Source: Betaproteobacteria bacterium (GTDB taxonomy: Bacteria; Pseudomonadota; Gammaproteobacteria; Burkholderiales; Rhodocyclaceae). From it: a stretch of DNA of 64,000 nt. Both the position numbers and the translations under genes were made by a program. The notes beneath the pieces were generated by a model. That model saw nothing but the letters and a program-made list of their open reading frames with translations. It had not been told where the DNA came from and did not search any database. The stretch spans positions 231,875 to 295,874 of the forward strand of contig WQYQ01000002.1 of the NCBI GenBank assembly GCA_009781175.1. The letters are read 5' to 3'. Shown here one piece after another: positions 8,182-17,234 of the stretch; within the stretch, counting starts at the first letter, position 1; the number at the start of each line of letters is the position of its first letter.

Positions 8182-10077
8182 TTAGAAGTGCAGCAAACTA
8201 TCGCTGCGCAGTCGATGCGCCTCTTTCGTGCGCCGCGTGTAGCCAATACGGTCGAAGAATTCGAGGATTTGTATCGCCCGCTTGCGGCCCAGGCCGGTCC
8301 GGTCGCGGAAATCGGCCGCGCGCGCGCCGCCCTCCTCGCCCGCCAGCGCCGACACGACACGCGCCAGCGCGATGATGGCTTTGTGGGAATAGAACAGATC
8401 GCGCACCACCTGGAACAATTCGCCGCGCCGCGCAAGCCGTATCAGCAGATTGCGCATGACGGCTTCCTCGGCGCCGGTTTCCTGCGCCAGATCGCGCACC
8501 CAGGGCGGATCGAAGCTGCCGGTCACGATGCGCGGTAGCACGAGTTCTGCCAAGCGCGTTTCTTCTCCATTCAGCCGGATATCGTGATCCGGCCGATGCA
8601 GCCAGGGGCCGCTGCGCACCACCGCGCATGATTCGATCAGACTTTCCACCGCCGCCGCGAAAACCGGCGCGGCGCAGGCTGGCGCGGCGATCCGACGCAA
8701 ACGGCTGAGATCAGGCCCGAGCTGGTCCGGCGTGCGTTGATGAAACGCATCGAGCGCTGCGCTGATCCGCGCCAGCAAGGCTTCCCACACGCCGCGCGCG
8801 AGCAGCCAATCCGCATCGCTCGTTTTGATGCGCACCCCCAAGGACTCCAGCACCTGCTCCTCAAGTGCGCGATTCCGCGCACGCAAAAAAGCCCTCAGCT
8901 CGATCCCCCACGCGGCATGCGGCAAAACGCCCGCGAGCGCCGCGGCGGCATCCTGATTGTCGAGCGCCGCCAATTGCGCCAGACGCACCGGGCTGCGCCG
9001 CTGCCGCAGAGGCGGATCAGGATCGAGCGCGCGCGCGCCGCCGAGCGTCTGCGTTGCGCTGGCGTCGCGCAGAATCAAGGCATCGCCGGCGCACAGCACC
9101 ATCGGCCGGTCGAACACGAGTTGCGCGAACGCCTCTTCGCCCGCGCCCAGGCGCTCCTTATCGAGCAGCAGTACATGGGCCATTTCGTGCCGCGCACCGT
9201 GGTGTATATGCACACGGCTCCATTGCTTGAGCGGCGGCAGCTTGCTCGGCAGCAAAAACAATCTGACATCGAGCCGTCCGACCAGCCCGTGCAAGGCCGG
9301 CGCAAGCACCCAGTCGCCGCGCCCCACCTCATCGCGGGCAATCCCCGCCAGCCCCAGCGCGCAACGCTCCCCGGCCCGCGCCGCTGCGGCCGCGCGGCCC
9401 TGTGCATGCACGCTGCGCACGCGCACCTCTTGCCCGCCGGGGCTCAAGCGCAAGCGCTCGCCGACGCGGACCTCGCCGTCGAAAACCGTTCCCGTCACGA
9501 CCGTGCCGACGCCGGCCAAGGTAAAACAGCGATCCACCGCGAGGCGGAATCCCGCCGCGACGGGCTGGCGCGCGGCGCAAGTCGCCGCTTGTTCGAGATG
9601 CGCGCGCAGTTCCGCGACGCCCTGCCCGAGTGGCGGCGCGACGCAAAAAACCGAGGCTGCTGCAAACGGCGTATCCGCGAGCAGCGCGGCGATTTCCTGT
9701 CTGACCAGCTCACACCGCGCGGACGCGACGCGGTCGACCTTCGTCAGCGCCACCGCGCCGCGCCTGATGCCGAGCAGTTGCAGAATCGCGAGATGCTCGC
9801 GCGTCTGTGGCATCACGCCGTCATCCGCGGCGACGACGAGCAAACCGAAATCGATGCCCGCCGCACCCGCGAGCATCGTGTGAATCAGGCGTTCGTGCCC
9901 CGGCACGTCGATGAAGCCGAGGACGCCGCCATCGGCCAAGGGTTGAAACGCATAGCCCAACTCGATCGAAATGCCGCGCGCTTTTTCTTCCGGCAAGCGG
10001 TCGGTATCGACGCCGGTCAGCGCGCGCACGAGCGTTGTTTTGCCGTGGTCGATATGGCCCGCGGTTCCGATCAGCAT
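8182..10077 (-). CDS. selB: Selenocysteine-specific elongation factor SelB
   Basis: A 631-residue GTPase that carries Sec-tRNA to UGA codons marked by a SECIS hairpin. The N-terminal EF-Tu-like domain has G1 GHIDHGKTT at residues 7-15, G3 DVPGHE near 60 and G4 TKVD near 115. EF-Tu-like beta-barrel domains follow, and the C-terminal third has the winged-helix repeats that bind the SECIS RNA. The frame is open upstream, but [13 protein letters not shown] at 10077 is the family start. It begins one base after the selA stop (TGAAATG), so translation is coupled. Confidence 0.95.
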   Translation of the reverse strand: MLIGTAGHIDHGKTTLVRALTGVDTDRLPEEKARGISIELGYAFQPLADGGVLGFIDVPGHERLIHTMLAGAAGIDFGLLVVAADDGVMPQTREHLAILQLLGIRRGAVALTKVDRVASARCELVRQEIAALLADTPFAAASVFCVAPPLGQGVAELRAHLEQAATCAARQPVAAGFRLAVDRCFTLAGVGTVVTGTVFDGEVRVGERLRLSPGGQEVRVRSVHAQGRAAAAARAGERCALGLAGIARDEVGRGDWVLAPALHGLVGRLDVRLFLLPSKLPPLKQWSRVHIHHGARHEMAHVLLLDKERLGAGEEAFAQLVFDRPMVLCAGDALILRDASATQTLGGARALDPDPPLRQRRSPVRLAQLAALDNQDAAAALAGVLPHAAWGIELRAFLRARNRALEEQVLESLGVRIKTSDADWLLARGVWEALLARISAALDAFHQRTPDQLGPDLSRLRRIAAPACAAPVFAAAVESLIESCAVVRSGPWLHRPDHDIRLNGEETRLAELVLPRIVTGSFDPPWVRDLAQETGAEEAVMRNLLIRLARRGELFQVVRDLFYSHKAIIALARVVSALAGEEGGARAADFRDRTGLGRKRAIQILEFFDRIGYTRRTKEAHRLRSDSLLHF

Positions 10078-10078
10078 T

Positions 10079-11506
10079 TCAGCCGGCGTCCAGGTCGAGC
10101 CGATTGAGCTGCGCGAGGAAGGCTGCCTCATCGTCGAGGCAGCGCAGATCGAACAGCAAGGCATCATTGGCGATCCGGCCGAGCACCGGAACCGGCAGCG
10201 CGCGCCAAGCCGCCGCCAAACGTTCGAGCGCGCCGCCCGAGCGGCGCGTCGCCGCACGCAGCGCGAAACCCGCCGAAGGCAGGCGGTCGACCGGCAGCGA
10301 ACCGCTGCCGATCTGGCTCTTCATCGGGATGACATCAAGCTTCCAGGCAGAACCGAGCGCTTTTTCGAGCGCCGGCAAAAGACGCTGCGCGAGCGCGGCG
10401 ATCTCGCTTTCGGGGCGGGTGAGTTGGCGCAGCGCAGGCAAGCGCTCGGCGAGGCGATCGGTATCGAGATACAAGCGCAGCACAGGCTCCAGCGCAGCCA
10501 AGGTGAGTTTGCCAACGCGCAAGCAACGCTTAAGCGGGTTCTGTTTGATCTGCGCGATCAAATCTTCGCGCCCAACGATCAACCCCGCCTGCGGACCGCC
10601 AAGCAGCTTGTCGCCACTGAAGCACACGATGTCCGCGCCGTCGGCCAAAGCTTCCTGCGGCAAGGGTTCGTGCGGCAAACCGTAGCGCGCCAGATCGGTC
10701 AACGTGCCGCTGCCGAGATCGACCACGCAGGGCAAGCCATGCGCATGCGCGATCCGCGCGACCCCCGCGTTGCTCACGCTCGCGGTGAATCCTTCCACCA
10801 CATAATTGCTGGTGTGCACCTTCATCAGCAACGCGGTGTCCGGCCCGCAGGCCGCCGCGTAGTCGCGCTCATGGGTGCGGTTCGTGGCGCCGACTTCAAC
10901 CATGCGGCAACCGGCGCGCGCCATAATGTCGGGGATGCGGAAAGCGCCGCCGATTTCGATCAGCTCACCGCGCGACACCACGGCTTCGCGCCCGCCCGCG
11001 AGGGTATTGAGGATCAGAAAAACCGCCGCCGCGTTGTTATTGACGACCGTCGCGGCCTGCGCACCCGTCAGCCTGCACAGCAAATCTTCGACCAAATCAT
11101 CGCGATCGCCGCGCGCGCCATGTTCGAGATCGAATTCGATATTGCAGGGCTCGCGCGCCGCCATCACAAGCGCCTCGATGGCCGCGTCGGGCAGAGGCGC
11201 CCGGCCGAGATTCGTGTGCAGCACGGTGCCGGTCAAATTGAAAACACGGCGCAAATGGGTTTGCGCCGCCGCGTCGAGATGCGCGGCCACCGCGCACGCC
11301 AATACATTGTCATCCGTATGCGGCGCACGTCCGCCCGCTGCGAGCGTGGCGCGCACTTCTGCGAGCACGACGCGCACACCGCGCGTGACTTCAGTGCGAC
11401 CATGTTGCCCGATCAGCGCCGCGACCATTTCATGTCTGAGCAGCCGGTCGACAGACGGCAAGCGCCTAAGCGCTTCCGCCTCCAGGAGATTCGAGCCCGA
11501 CACCAC
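10079..11506 (-). CDS. selA: L-seryl-tRNA(Sec) selenium transferase SelA
   Basis: A PLP enzyme that converts seryl-tRNA-Sec to selenocysteyl-tRNA-Sec with selenophosphate. Diagnostic stretches are [10 protein letters not shown] near the start, [17 protein letters not shown], and [14 protein letters not shown] with the PLP-binding lysine near residue 295. The frame is open to a TTG at 11536, but no ribosome site precedes it. The GTG at 11506 follows GGAG by nine bases and gives about 15 residues before LPSV, as in known SelA proteins, so I prefer it (475 residues). It heads the selA-selB-selC gene run. Confidence 0.93.
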   Translation of the reverse strand: MVSGSNLLEAEALRRLPSVDRLLRHEMVAALIGQHGRTEVTRGVRVVLAEVRATLAAGGRAPHTDDNVLACAVAAHLDAAAQTHLRRVFNLTGTVLHTNLGRAPLPDAAIEALVMAAREPCNIEFDLEHGARGDRDDLVEDLLCRLTGAQAATVVNNNAAAVFLILNTLAGGREAVVSRGELIEIGGAFRIPDIMARAGCRMVEVGATNRTHERDYAAACGPDTALLMKVHTSNYVVEGFTASVSNAGVARIAHAHGLPCVVDLGSGTLTDLARYGLPHEPLPQEALADGADIVCFSGDKLLGGPQAGLIVGREDLIAQIKQNPLKRCLRVGKLTLAALEPVLRLYLDTDRLAERLPALRQLTRPESEIAALAQRLLPALEKALGSAWKLDVIPMKSQIGSGSLPVDRLPSAGFALRAATRRSGGALERLAAAWRALPVPVLGRIANDALLFDLRCLDDEAAFLAQLNRLDLDAG

Positions 11507-11719
11507 GATTGAACACTCCAGCTCATGTCTGAACAAAGACGGCAGTCTAGTTTGGAAGGTTCCCTAAACCTTGGTTTTGACGGACAATTGACTAATATTC
11601 AAATCATCTAAATTAAGATGAACGCAGTATTCACCTGGAAAACAGTAGAACCTCCGACGATGCGCCGCTATCATCACATCCGCAAACGGCCTTTTTCGAC
11701 ATATACCTGAGAGACTATC

Positions 11720-12271
11720 GTGGGACTTCTAGACAAACTACGGGCTCTTCTGCACAAGGCCCCGCCTGCCGCACTCCAGCCTGTCGAGCCGGAAAAAATT
11801 CGGCAGCCCGAACGCCGCCGCCGCCCGCGTCTCGATGCGCGGAAAGGCACGCGCGCGCTCATCATTGACGACTCCCCAACGATCGTCGCGGTGCTCAGAA
11901 AAATGCTCGGTTCCGCTGGCTACTCCACGCTTTCGGCTATGAGCGCCGAACGCGGTTTGCAAGTCGCGCGCAAGGAACAGCCAGACCTGATCTTTCTCGA
12001 CATCATTCTGCCCGGCATGAATGGTTTTGCGGCGTTGCGCGCACTGCGCCGCGAGGCTGAAACGCGCAACGTTCCGATCATCATGATCAGCAGCAACGAA
12101 CAAGTGACCTCGCAATTTGTCGGCACCCGCATCGGCGCCGACGATTTCATGCAAAAGCCCTTCTCGCGCTTCGATGTTTTCTCGCGCATCGAACGGCTGC
12201 TCGACGGCGAGTTGGTCCCCCGCCGCCCGAACTTCGACATGACCGCCAGAACGTCCAACGTCTTGCATTAA
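11720..12271 (+). CDS. Stand-alone response-regulator receiver protein
   Basis: A 183-residue protein with a 45-residue basic linker (PERRRRPRLDARKG) and one CheY-like receiver domain. The acidic pocket is D50-D51, the phosphorylated aspartate D94 in LIFLDIILPGMNG, and the conserved lysine K146 in FMQKPF. There is no output domain; the short tail is not recognised. It resembles PilG/PilH-type single-domain regulators, but no kinase or pilus gene is close by. The start is GTG with GAGAG upstream. It is divergent from selA and convergent with selD, and any link to selenium metabolism would be guesswork. Confidence 0.85.
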   Translation: MGLLDKLRALLHKAPPAALQPVEPEKIRQPERRRRPRLDARKGTRALIIDDSPTIVAVLRKMLGSAGYSTLSAMSAERGLQVARKEQPDLIFLDIILPGMNGFAALRALRREAETRNVPIIMISSNEQVTSQFVGTRIGADDFMQKPFSRFDVFSRIERLLDGELVPRRPNFDMTARTSNVLH

Positions 12272-12288
12272 GCACTTTGCGCGTGAGC

Positions 12289-12308
12289 CGCCCCAAGCCG
12301 CTGGGGCG
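12289..12308. terminator. GC-rich hairpin between convergent genes
   Basis: CGCCCCA-AGCCGC-TGGGGCG forms a perfect seven-base-pair stem between the ends of the receiver gene and selD. There is no U-tract on either strand, so termination, if it occurs, would be weak. Confidence 0.35.
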
Positions 12309-12311
12309 TGC

Positions 12312-13349
12312 TCAAACAACCCGCAGCAAGGCAGGCCCCTCGCAGAGCGTGCCGATTTCCGCCGCCTGATTGAAGCCGTCCGCGCGAAAGGCGGCGAGCA
12401 CCGCATCCACCGCTGTAGGAGCGCAGGAAACAAGCAGGCCGCCGGATGTCTGCGGATCAGTTAGTAGCGTGCGCTGCCAAGCTTCAAGCGATGCGGGCGA
12501 GAGAATACTTTCGCCGTAGCTGTTCCAATTGCGGCTCGTCGCGCCGGTCGCCAAGCCTTCGCGCGCGAAACCAAGGGCCGTTTCGATCAGCGGCAAGGCT
12601 TCGAAACGAATCTGCGCCGCGAGCCTGGAGCCGCGGCAGATTTCGAGTAGATGGCCGGCCAGCCCGAAGCCCGTCACATCGGTCAAGGCATGCACTCCGT
12701 CAAGCTCCGCGAGCCGCGCGCCGACGCGGTTCAGTTGGGTCGTATGGCGGATCATCTCGGCATAACCCGCCGCGCCGAGCCGGCCTTTCTTGATCGCGGA
12801 CGACAGCACGCCGACACCAAGCGGCTTGCCGAGAATCAGCGCATCGCCCGCGCGTGCGTCCGAGTTGCGCCGCACGCGCGCCGGATGCACGAGGCCCATG
12901 ACGACGAGCCCATAGATCGGCTCCGGAATATCGATCGAATGTCCGCCCGCAATCGGAACGCCCGCCTCGCGGCAAATCGCGCTGCCGCCTTCAAGGACCC
13001 GGCCGATGACATCGAGCGGCAGTTTGTCGAGCGGCATACCCAGCAGCGAAAGCGCCATGATCGGCGTGCCGCCCATCGCGTAAACATCCGAAACCGCATT
13101 CGTCGCGGCGATGCGGCCAAAGTCATACGGATCGTCGACGACAGGCGTAAAGAAATCGGTCGTCGCGACCAGCGCCTGTTCTTCGTTGAGCTTGTAAACC
13201 GCGGCATCGTCCGAAGTTTCTGTTCCCACCATGAGCGCCGGCGGTACGATACCGGGCGGCGCTTTTGCCAGGAGTTGTTGCAGCACGCCCGGCGCGATCT
13301 TGCAGCCGCAGCCTCCGCCCGGAGAAAACTGGGTCAGTTTAATTTCCAT
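12312..13349 (-). CDS. selD: Selenide, water dikinase SelD
   Basis: A 345-residue enzyme that makes selenophosphate from selenide and ATP, the selenium donor for SelA. The active-site loop is GGGCGCK with C14 and K17, matching Cys17 and Lys20 of the E. coli enzyme; it uses cysteine, not selenocysteine. ATP- and Mg-binding stretches TSDDAAVY, TTDFFTPVVDDPYDFGRIAATNA and AGGHSID are intact, as is TDPQTSGGLL near the end. It lies upstream of selAB on the same strand but is separated by the plus-strand receiver gene, so it has its own promoter. Confidence 0.96.
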   Translation of the reverse strand: MEIKLTQFSPGGGCGCKIAPGVLQQLLAKAPPGIVPPALMVGTETSDDAAVYKLNEEQALVATTDFFTPVVDDPYDFGRIAATNAVSDVYAMGGTPIMALSLLGMPLDKLPLDVIGRVLEGGSAICREAGVPIAGGHSIDIPEPIYGLVVMGLVHPARVRRNSDARAGDALILGKPLGVGVLSSAIKKGRLGAAGYAEMIRHTTQLNRVGARLAELDGVHALTDVTGFGLAGHLLEICRGSRLAAQIRFEALPLIETALGFAREGLATGATSRNWNSYGESILSPASLEAWQRTLLTDPQTSGGLLVSCAPTAVDAVLAAFRADGFNQAAEIGTLCEGPALLRVV

Positions 13350-13763
13350 GAATCAATCGTCTTTCGAATACATATAGTGAATTGCACATCCCGGCGGAAA
13401 ATCAGAAACGGTCGCTAGAAAGAATTCGGGATCACAGCGTGATTTAAACCATGGGCCCAGGCAACTATTGCCCCCAGCGTAACAAATCGAAACGATTCCG
13501 GCTACCAAGCTCATACAGTGAAACTCAATCACCTCCATGCGCCGGTTACAATCGTTTTTTCTGAAAAACGCTTAATTATCAATTTATTAAGCCCATTTTC
13601 AAAAATCATCTCTCAAGCGATTTCTAAACCCCTCTCTACAATAAAATGGCTTTCGCGGCATAAGAAAACGGCATGCCGGCAAGCGCGATGGAACCTTTTT
13701 TGACAATTAGCACTCCCACCTCCCGAGTGCTAAAATTGATCTGGCAGCAAAAGGAGCGATTTG
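13350..13763. other. Intergenic region upstream of selD and rpoH
   Basis: About 410 bases between the divergent selD and rpoH genes. The AT content rises sharply near 13550-13660. Apart from the CIRCE element and promoter-like motifs just before rpoH, I see no gene or repeat. Short frames here have no ribosome sites. Confidence 0.5.
13707..13733 (+). promoter_or_regulatory. CIRCE element (HrcA operator) upstream of rpoH
   Basis: The arms TTAGCACTC and GAGTGCTAA are separated by exactly nine bases, a perfect match to the CIRCE consensus bound by the heat-shock repressor HrcA. It ends 30 bases before the rpoH start codon. A TTGACA box at 13700-13705 and TAAAAT at 13731-13736 flank or overlap it, but their 25-base spacing is too long for one promoter; TTAGCA (13707) to TAAAAT gives 18. 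Either way the operator sits on the promoter, so HrcA should block rpoH transcription in unstressed cells. Confidence 0.92.
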
Positions 13764-14621
13764 ATGACGACATCCCTGTCCTTCCCCATCCCGTCAGTAT
13801 TGGGCAGCGTGGATCAATACATCCAGGCCGCGAACCGTTTCCCTATCCTCACCGAGGAGCAGGAGCTTTCGCTCGCCCGCAGACTGCGCGATGAGCAGGA
13901 CCTGGAAGCCGCGCGGGAATTGGTGCTCTCGCATCTGCGGCTGGTCGTTTCGGTTGCGCGCAACTACATGGGCTACGGCCTGCCGCATAGCGATCTGATT
14001 CAGGAAGGCAACATCGGCCTGATGAAAGCCGTCAAACGCTTCGACCCGGATCGCGGCGTGCGGCTCGTGAGCTTCGCGATCCACTGGATCAAGGCCGAGA
14101 TCCATGAATATATCCTGAAGAACTGGCGCATCGTCAAAATCGCGACGACCAAGGCGCAACGCAAGCTGTTCTTCAACCTGCGCAGTCTCAAACAGGACAC
14201 CGGCACGCTGAGTCCCACGGAAGTCGCGGCGATGGCGCAAACGCTGGGCGTCAAACCCGAAGAAGTGCGCGAAATGGAAACCCGCTTCTCGGGCGGCGAC
14301 GTCCCGCTCGAACTCGGCCCCGAGGAAGACGACGATCACCGGATCGCACCGATTGCCTATCTTGCCGATTCGCATGCCGAGCCAAGCGCGGTCATCGCCA
14401 CGCGCAAACGCGACCGGCTGCACGGCGAAGGCATAGAAAGCGCATTGGAAAAGCTCGACGCCCGCAGCCGCGACATCATCCGCCGCCGCTGGCTGGCCGA
14501 CGACGAATCGGCCACCTTGCAAGAGTTGGCTGATGAATACGGCGTTTCGGCCGAGCGGATTCGCCAGATCGAAACCAAGGCGATGCAGAAAATGCGCGAC
14601 TCGCTGGCAGAGTATGTTTAA
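13764..14621 (+). CDS. rpoH: RNA polymerase heat-shock sigma factor sigma-32
   Basis: A 285-residue sigma-70-family factor that directs heat-shock gene transcription. The diagnostic RpoH box QRKLFFNLR lies at residues 132-140. Region 2 has DLIQEGNIGLMKAVKRFDP at about 78-95, and region 4 ends with the helix-turn-helix TLQELADEYGVSAERIRQIE. AAGGAG seven bases upstream fixes the ATG at 13764; a TTG one codon earlier is not needed. A CIRCE operator precedes the gene and a strong terminator follows it, so it is a single-gene unit. Confidence 0.96.
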   Translation: MTTSLSFPIPSVLGSVDQYIQAANRFPILTEEQELSLARRLRDEQDLEAARELVLSHLRLVVSVARNYMGYGLPHSDLIQEGNIGLMKAVKRFDPDRGVRLVSFAIHWIKAEIHEYILKNWRIVKIATTKAQRKLFFNLRSLKQDTGTLSPTEVAAMAQTLGVKPEEVREMETRFSGGDVPLELGPEEDDDHRIAPIAYLADSHAEPSAVIATRKRDRLHGEGIESALEKLDARSRDIIRRRWLADDESATLQELADEYGVSAERIRQIETKAMQKMRDSLAEYV

Positions 14622-14648
14622 CTGCCGTCTTCCATAGTGAATCGATTG

Positions 14649-14679
14649 AAAAAGCCTGCTGAAAATCGCAGGCTTTTTT
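14649..14679 (+). terminator. Rho-independent terminator of rpoH
   Basis: AAAAAGCCTGC and GCAGGCTTTTTT pair around an eight-base loop, 28 bases after the rpoH stop. It is one of three near-identical terminators in this window. Confidence 0.9.
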
Positions 14680-15166
14680 CTGGCTATTTGATTTCGAGTC
14701 ACCCCAGCTTAAAGGCCGGAGATTCCTCGATACGGTTTAGGGGAGCCCTCGACTCCATAAACAATTGTCTCGCTTACCCCGCCATCAATGACGGGGATTA
14801 CGCTCGACGCGTGTTCAATCGCGTTTTTGCCATACCGTAGCGTGAACGCCTCAGGCAAGCGCAAGTTTTACAAAGGTTTTTTGCAGGTTCGGAGGCAAAT
14901 CCAGACTCCAAACCCGGCCCGATCCGCACCCCACAGGTTCACCTGAAAACCGCGCTACGGCTGGATTTAGACAAAATATTTCAGACAGAGGACGCTCGAT
15001 AAACATGGCAAAGTCCGCCGTGCGTAAGCCGAGGCTTCGTCTTTCGGGCTCCCCATAAGGCATTGCACAGATGGGAATGACGCCACACAATGTATTGGCA
15101 TCCTGTGCGCAGCTTTGTCGGCCGTGCCAGGGATACTTGTGTAATTCACTTCAGAGGAGGTCAGCG
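14680..15166. other. Gene-free region with inverted repeats
   Basis: Nearly 490 bases without a convincing gene. It holds CCCCG-N10-CGGGG (14777-14796) and a distant inverted pair CCGTAGCG/CGCTACGG (around 14836 and 14951). A region near 14700-14725 (AGCTTAAAGGCCGGAGATTC) has the look of the hairpin ends of IS200/IS605-type elements. A 79-codon minus-strand frame (14851-15090) has no ribosome site and no family I recognise. An old mobile-element remnant is possible but not shown. Confidence 0.3.
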
Positions 15167-15610
15167 ATGGCAATAAAGTTTCTTTCTCGGCTGGGAATGA
15201 TGCTGGTGGCGGTGCTCTTGGCCGCATGCGCCACCCAGCCTCCCCAAGCCGACCAAATGAGAATCAGGGAAGGCGTCATTGAGCAAATCACTCCGACCCA
15301 GATTCAGGGTTCGGACCACGCAGGCGTCGGTGCCATTCTGGGCGGTATCGCCGGAATCGGGCTAGGCAGTCTGATCGGACAAGGCACCGGGCGGGATGTC
15401 GCAATGGCGGCCGGCGCGATCGGCGGAACGGTGGCTGGCGCGCAGGCTGGGCGCAACTTCGCCACACCGATTGCCGGTCAGCAGATATTCGTGCGCACAA
15501 CCAGCGGCGTTCTCGTCGAGGTCACACAACCCGTCGACCACAGTCTCCGCGTCGGCCAGAACGTCTGGATTCAAGGTAACGGAGAAAACGCGCGCGTTAT
15601 CCCCCGCTGA
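15167..15610 (+). CDS. Glycine-zipper outer-membrane lipoprotein (SlyB-like)
   Basis: A 147-residue lipoprotein. The signal peptide ends in the lipobox LLAAC, placing the lipidated Cys near residue 22. Residues 55-95 form a glycine-zipper hairpin (GVGAILGGIAGIGLGSLIG, then VAMAAGAIGGTVAGAQAG), as in the Rickettsia 17-kDa antigen/SlyB family. The C-terminal part is a small beta domain (IFVRTTSGVLVEVTQ). AGAGGAGG upstream fixes this ATG; the frame is open further up without support. Such proteins stabilise the outer membrane. A terminator follows within 50 bases. Confidence 0.85.
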   Translation: MAIKFLSRLGMMLVAVLLAACATQPPQADQMRIREGVIEQITPTQIQGSDHAGVGAILGGIAGIGLGSLIGQGTGRDVAMAAGAIGGTVAGAQAGRNFATPIAGQQIFVRTTSGVLVEVTQPVDHSLRVGQNVWIQGNGENARVIPR

Positions 15611-15655
15611 CCGCGAGTCAGACACAAGCCCCGCTATTCATGGTGGGATCAAATT

Positions 15656-15688
15656 GAAAAAGCCTGTGGAAAATTCGCAGGCTTTTTT
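15656..15688 (+). terminator. Rho-independent terminator after the lipoprotein gene
   Basis: AAAAAGCCTG pairs with CAGGCTTTTTT around an 11-base loop. It is nearly the same as the terminators at 14649 and 19991. Confidence 0.87.
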
Positions 15689-15699
15689 ATTCTGCGGCG

Positions 15700-15767
15700 T
15701 CCAGGCCGAAAACAACACGACAGCTCATCGCACCTTGGCGTGTTCCGCGACCAAACGGGCGCGCACC
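15700..15767 (-). repeat. Direct-repeat copy A: tail of an unidentified gene
   Basis: This 68-base segment matches 17139-17206 at about 57 of 68 positions. On the minus strand both read as the end of the same coding frame (RVRARLVAEHAKVR-stop here, stop codon at 15725-15727). The parent gene is not present and I cannot name it. The two copies bracket the two vapBC pairs. Confidence 0.6.
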
Positions 15768-15847
15768 CGATCAAGCGTAACGGCGCGAAACGGCTCGTCA
15801 CAGCATCGCCTGATGCTATAATTCGTGCATCTATTAAGGAGATTTCA

Positions 15848-16045
15848 GTGCGTACTACCATTGCGCTTGATGATGACCTGATCGCCAAAGCTCGGGCTTA
15901 TACGGGCGTGGAGGAAAAAACCGCACTCGTGCGCGAAGCGCTGAAAGCTTTGATTCAGCGTGAGGCGGCGAAGCGGCTTGCGAATCTCGGGGGAAGCCAG
16001 CCGGGCATTGAGGGGGTGCCACGCCGACGGCAGGACATTAAATGA
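15848..16045 (+). CDS. vapB: VapB-type antitoxin
   Basis: A 65-residue antitoxin with an N-terminal ribbon-helix-helix (MRTTIALDDDLIAKARAYTG, then TALVREALKALI) and a C-terminal toxin-binding tail ending PRRRQDIK. The start is GTG, set by AAGGAG eight bases upstream; the open frame further up is not supported. It overlaps vapC by four bases (ATGA). It should block the VapC active site and bind the pair's own promoter. Confidence 0.9.
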   Translation: MRTTIALDDDLIAKARAYTGVEEKTALVREALKALIQREAAKRLANLGGSQPGIEGVPRRRQDIK

Positions 16046-16413
16046 TCCTCGTTGATACATCGGTCTGGATCGACCACATCAACATCGCTGACCCAATGCT
16101 CATTACCCTGCTTCAAGAGAGACGTGTGTTGGTTCACGCCTACGTGATAGGTGAGGTTTCACTCGGCAGTTTACGCGACCGTGAGGCAGTGCTGGGTGCG
16201 CTGCTCGATTTGCCGCGCGCGCCAGTCGCAACGCCGGAAGAGATGTTTTACTTGATCGAGAGCGAAGGTTTATTCAATCGCGGAATCGGATATGTGGACA
16301 CGGCGCTATTGGCATCGGCGCGCCTGCAACCTGGTGTCACCCTCTGGACTCGCGACAAACGCTTGAAAAAGGTCGCAGACGAACTCAATCTCGGGGCGCC
16401 GCTCACACATTAG
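16042..16413 (+). CDS. vapC: VapC-type PIN-domain toxin
   Basis: A 123-residue PIN RNase. Acidic residues: D5 in ILVDTSVWIDH, E39 in YVIGEVSLG, D86 in GIGYVDTALLASA and D104 in TLWTRDKRLKKVA. It is translationally coupled to the antitoxin. Its 3-prime end faces that of a second, related vapBC pair on the other strand, only 34 bases away. Confidence 0.92.
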   Translation: MILVDTSVWIDHINIADPMLITLLQERRVLVHAYVIGEVSLGSLRDREAVLGALLDLPRAPVATPEEMFYLIESEGLFNRGIGYVDTALLASARLQPGVTLWTRDKRLKKVADELNLGAPLTH

Positions 16414-16447
16414 ACGACGAAAAATGCGTGCTGATTGGAGCACACGA

Positions 16448-16828
16448 TCAGTGCAGAGTGGAGCGGTGCATTACGCCGAAGCGCTCCGCCAATGCAGACA
16501 GCCGCTTATCAAGTGTCCATAGCTCGATACCCTGTGTTACCAACGTGGACGCCAGAAGCATCAGGTCCACCAAACCGCAGCCTGCGCCAAACAAGCGCTC
16601 TCGCTCGATGAAATCCATCACCTCTCGAATACTCGCCTGCTGGGCTTGCTGCAAACTCCCGAGGTTAGCCAGTGTCTGAACTCGATTGGGAGGCGTGCCG
16701 CAAGCGATTTCACCCAAAACCAGCGGATGCGCCACCACGCGGTCAAGTTCGAGTAAATCCGTCAGTGCATCGTTGCACAGACGGAAGTGGTCGCCCCAAA
16801 CCGACGTGTCTACGAGAACGCCTTTCAT
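16448..16828 (-). CDS. vapC: VapC-type PIN-domain toxin (second copy)
   Basis: A 126-residue PIN RNase with [32 protein letters not shown] and [12 protein letters not shown] carrying the acidic residues. It is a clear relative of the 16042-16413 toxin but well diverged, so it is not a recent local duplicate. Its start overlaps the antitoxin stop (ATGA). Confidence 0.92.
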   Translation of the reverse strand: MKGVLVDTSVWGDHFRLCNDALTDLLELDRVVAHPLVLGEIACGTPPNRVQTLANLGSLQQAQQASIREVMDFIERERLFGAGCGLVDLMLLASTLVTQGIELWTLDKRLSALAERFGVMHRSTLH

Positions 16829-17028
16829 CGCTGCGCATCCTCTCGACGGCGAGGAATATCCTGCATTTCCGGCATGCTGCCGCCAAGAGCCGCGAGCCGC
16901 TTAGCTGCTTGAACGCGCACGAATGTCTTGATGGCCTCCCGGAACAGGTCGGCTTTGTCCATCGTTGGGTCGGCCACTTCCAGCGCCCGCTCGTACAGGG
17001 CGTCATCAATCGTCACGGTCGTTCGCAT
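16825..17028 (-). CDS. vapB: VapB-type antitoxin (second copy)
   Basis: A 67-residue ribbon-helix-helix antitoxin ([47 protein letters not shown]) with tail PRRREDAQR. It resembles the first VapB over its whole length, including the KRLA-LGGS-P-PRRR end. Cross-talk between the two pairs is possible but cannot be judged here. Confidence 0.9.
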   Translation of the reverse strand: MRTTVTIDDALYERALEVADPTMDKADLFREAIKTFVRVQAAKRLAALGGSMPEMQDIPRRREDAQR

Positions 17029-17138
17029 AGGAACCTCGCAGCATCAAATATGATGCAAACGTGACTCAAAATGGATGTTTTAGCAAGCTACGCTTTCGCG
17101 AGCCGATCCTTTAAAGATCGAAGCTGCCAAGCGGTGCC

Positions 17139-17206
17139 TCCAGGCCGAAAACAGCGCGACGGCTCATCGCGTTTTGGCGTGTTCGGCCACCAAACGAACC
17201 CGCACC
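17139..17206 (-). repeat. Direct-repeat copy B: tail of an unidentified gene
   Basis: Partner of 15700-15767 in the same orientation. The minus-strand frame ends RVRLVAEHAKTR-stop (stop codon at 17164-17166). Similarity between the copies drops right after this segment, so each is only a gene end. Confidence 0.6.
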
Positions 17207-17234
17207 TGTTTCTGAAAAAACGACTGGCTTGATG

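Noticed and set aside
12312..13349. SelD as a selenoprotein
   Set aside because: The active-site codon at residue 14 is for cysteine, not UGA, so the enzyme does not itself need selenocysteine.
13700..13736. TTGACA and TAAAAT as one sigma-70 promoter for rpoH
   Set aside because: The spacing is 25 bases, too long for a single promoter. The boxes may belong to different promoters or be chance.
14851..15090. 79-codon minus-strand frame starting MCGVIPICAMPYGEPE
   Set aside because: No ribosome site, no recognised family, and it sits in a region of inverted repeats. Kept only as part of the gene-free region note.
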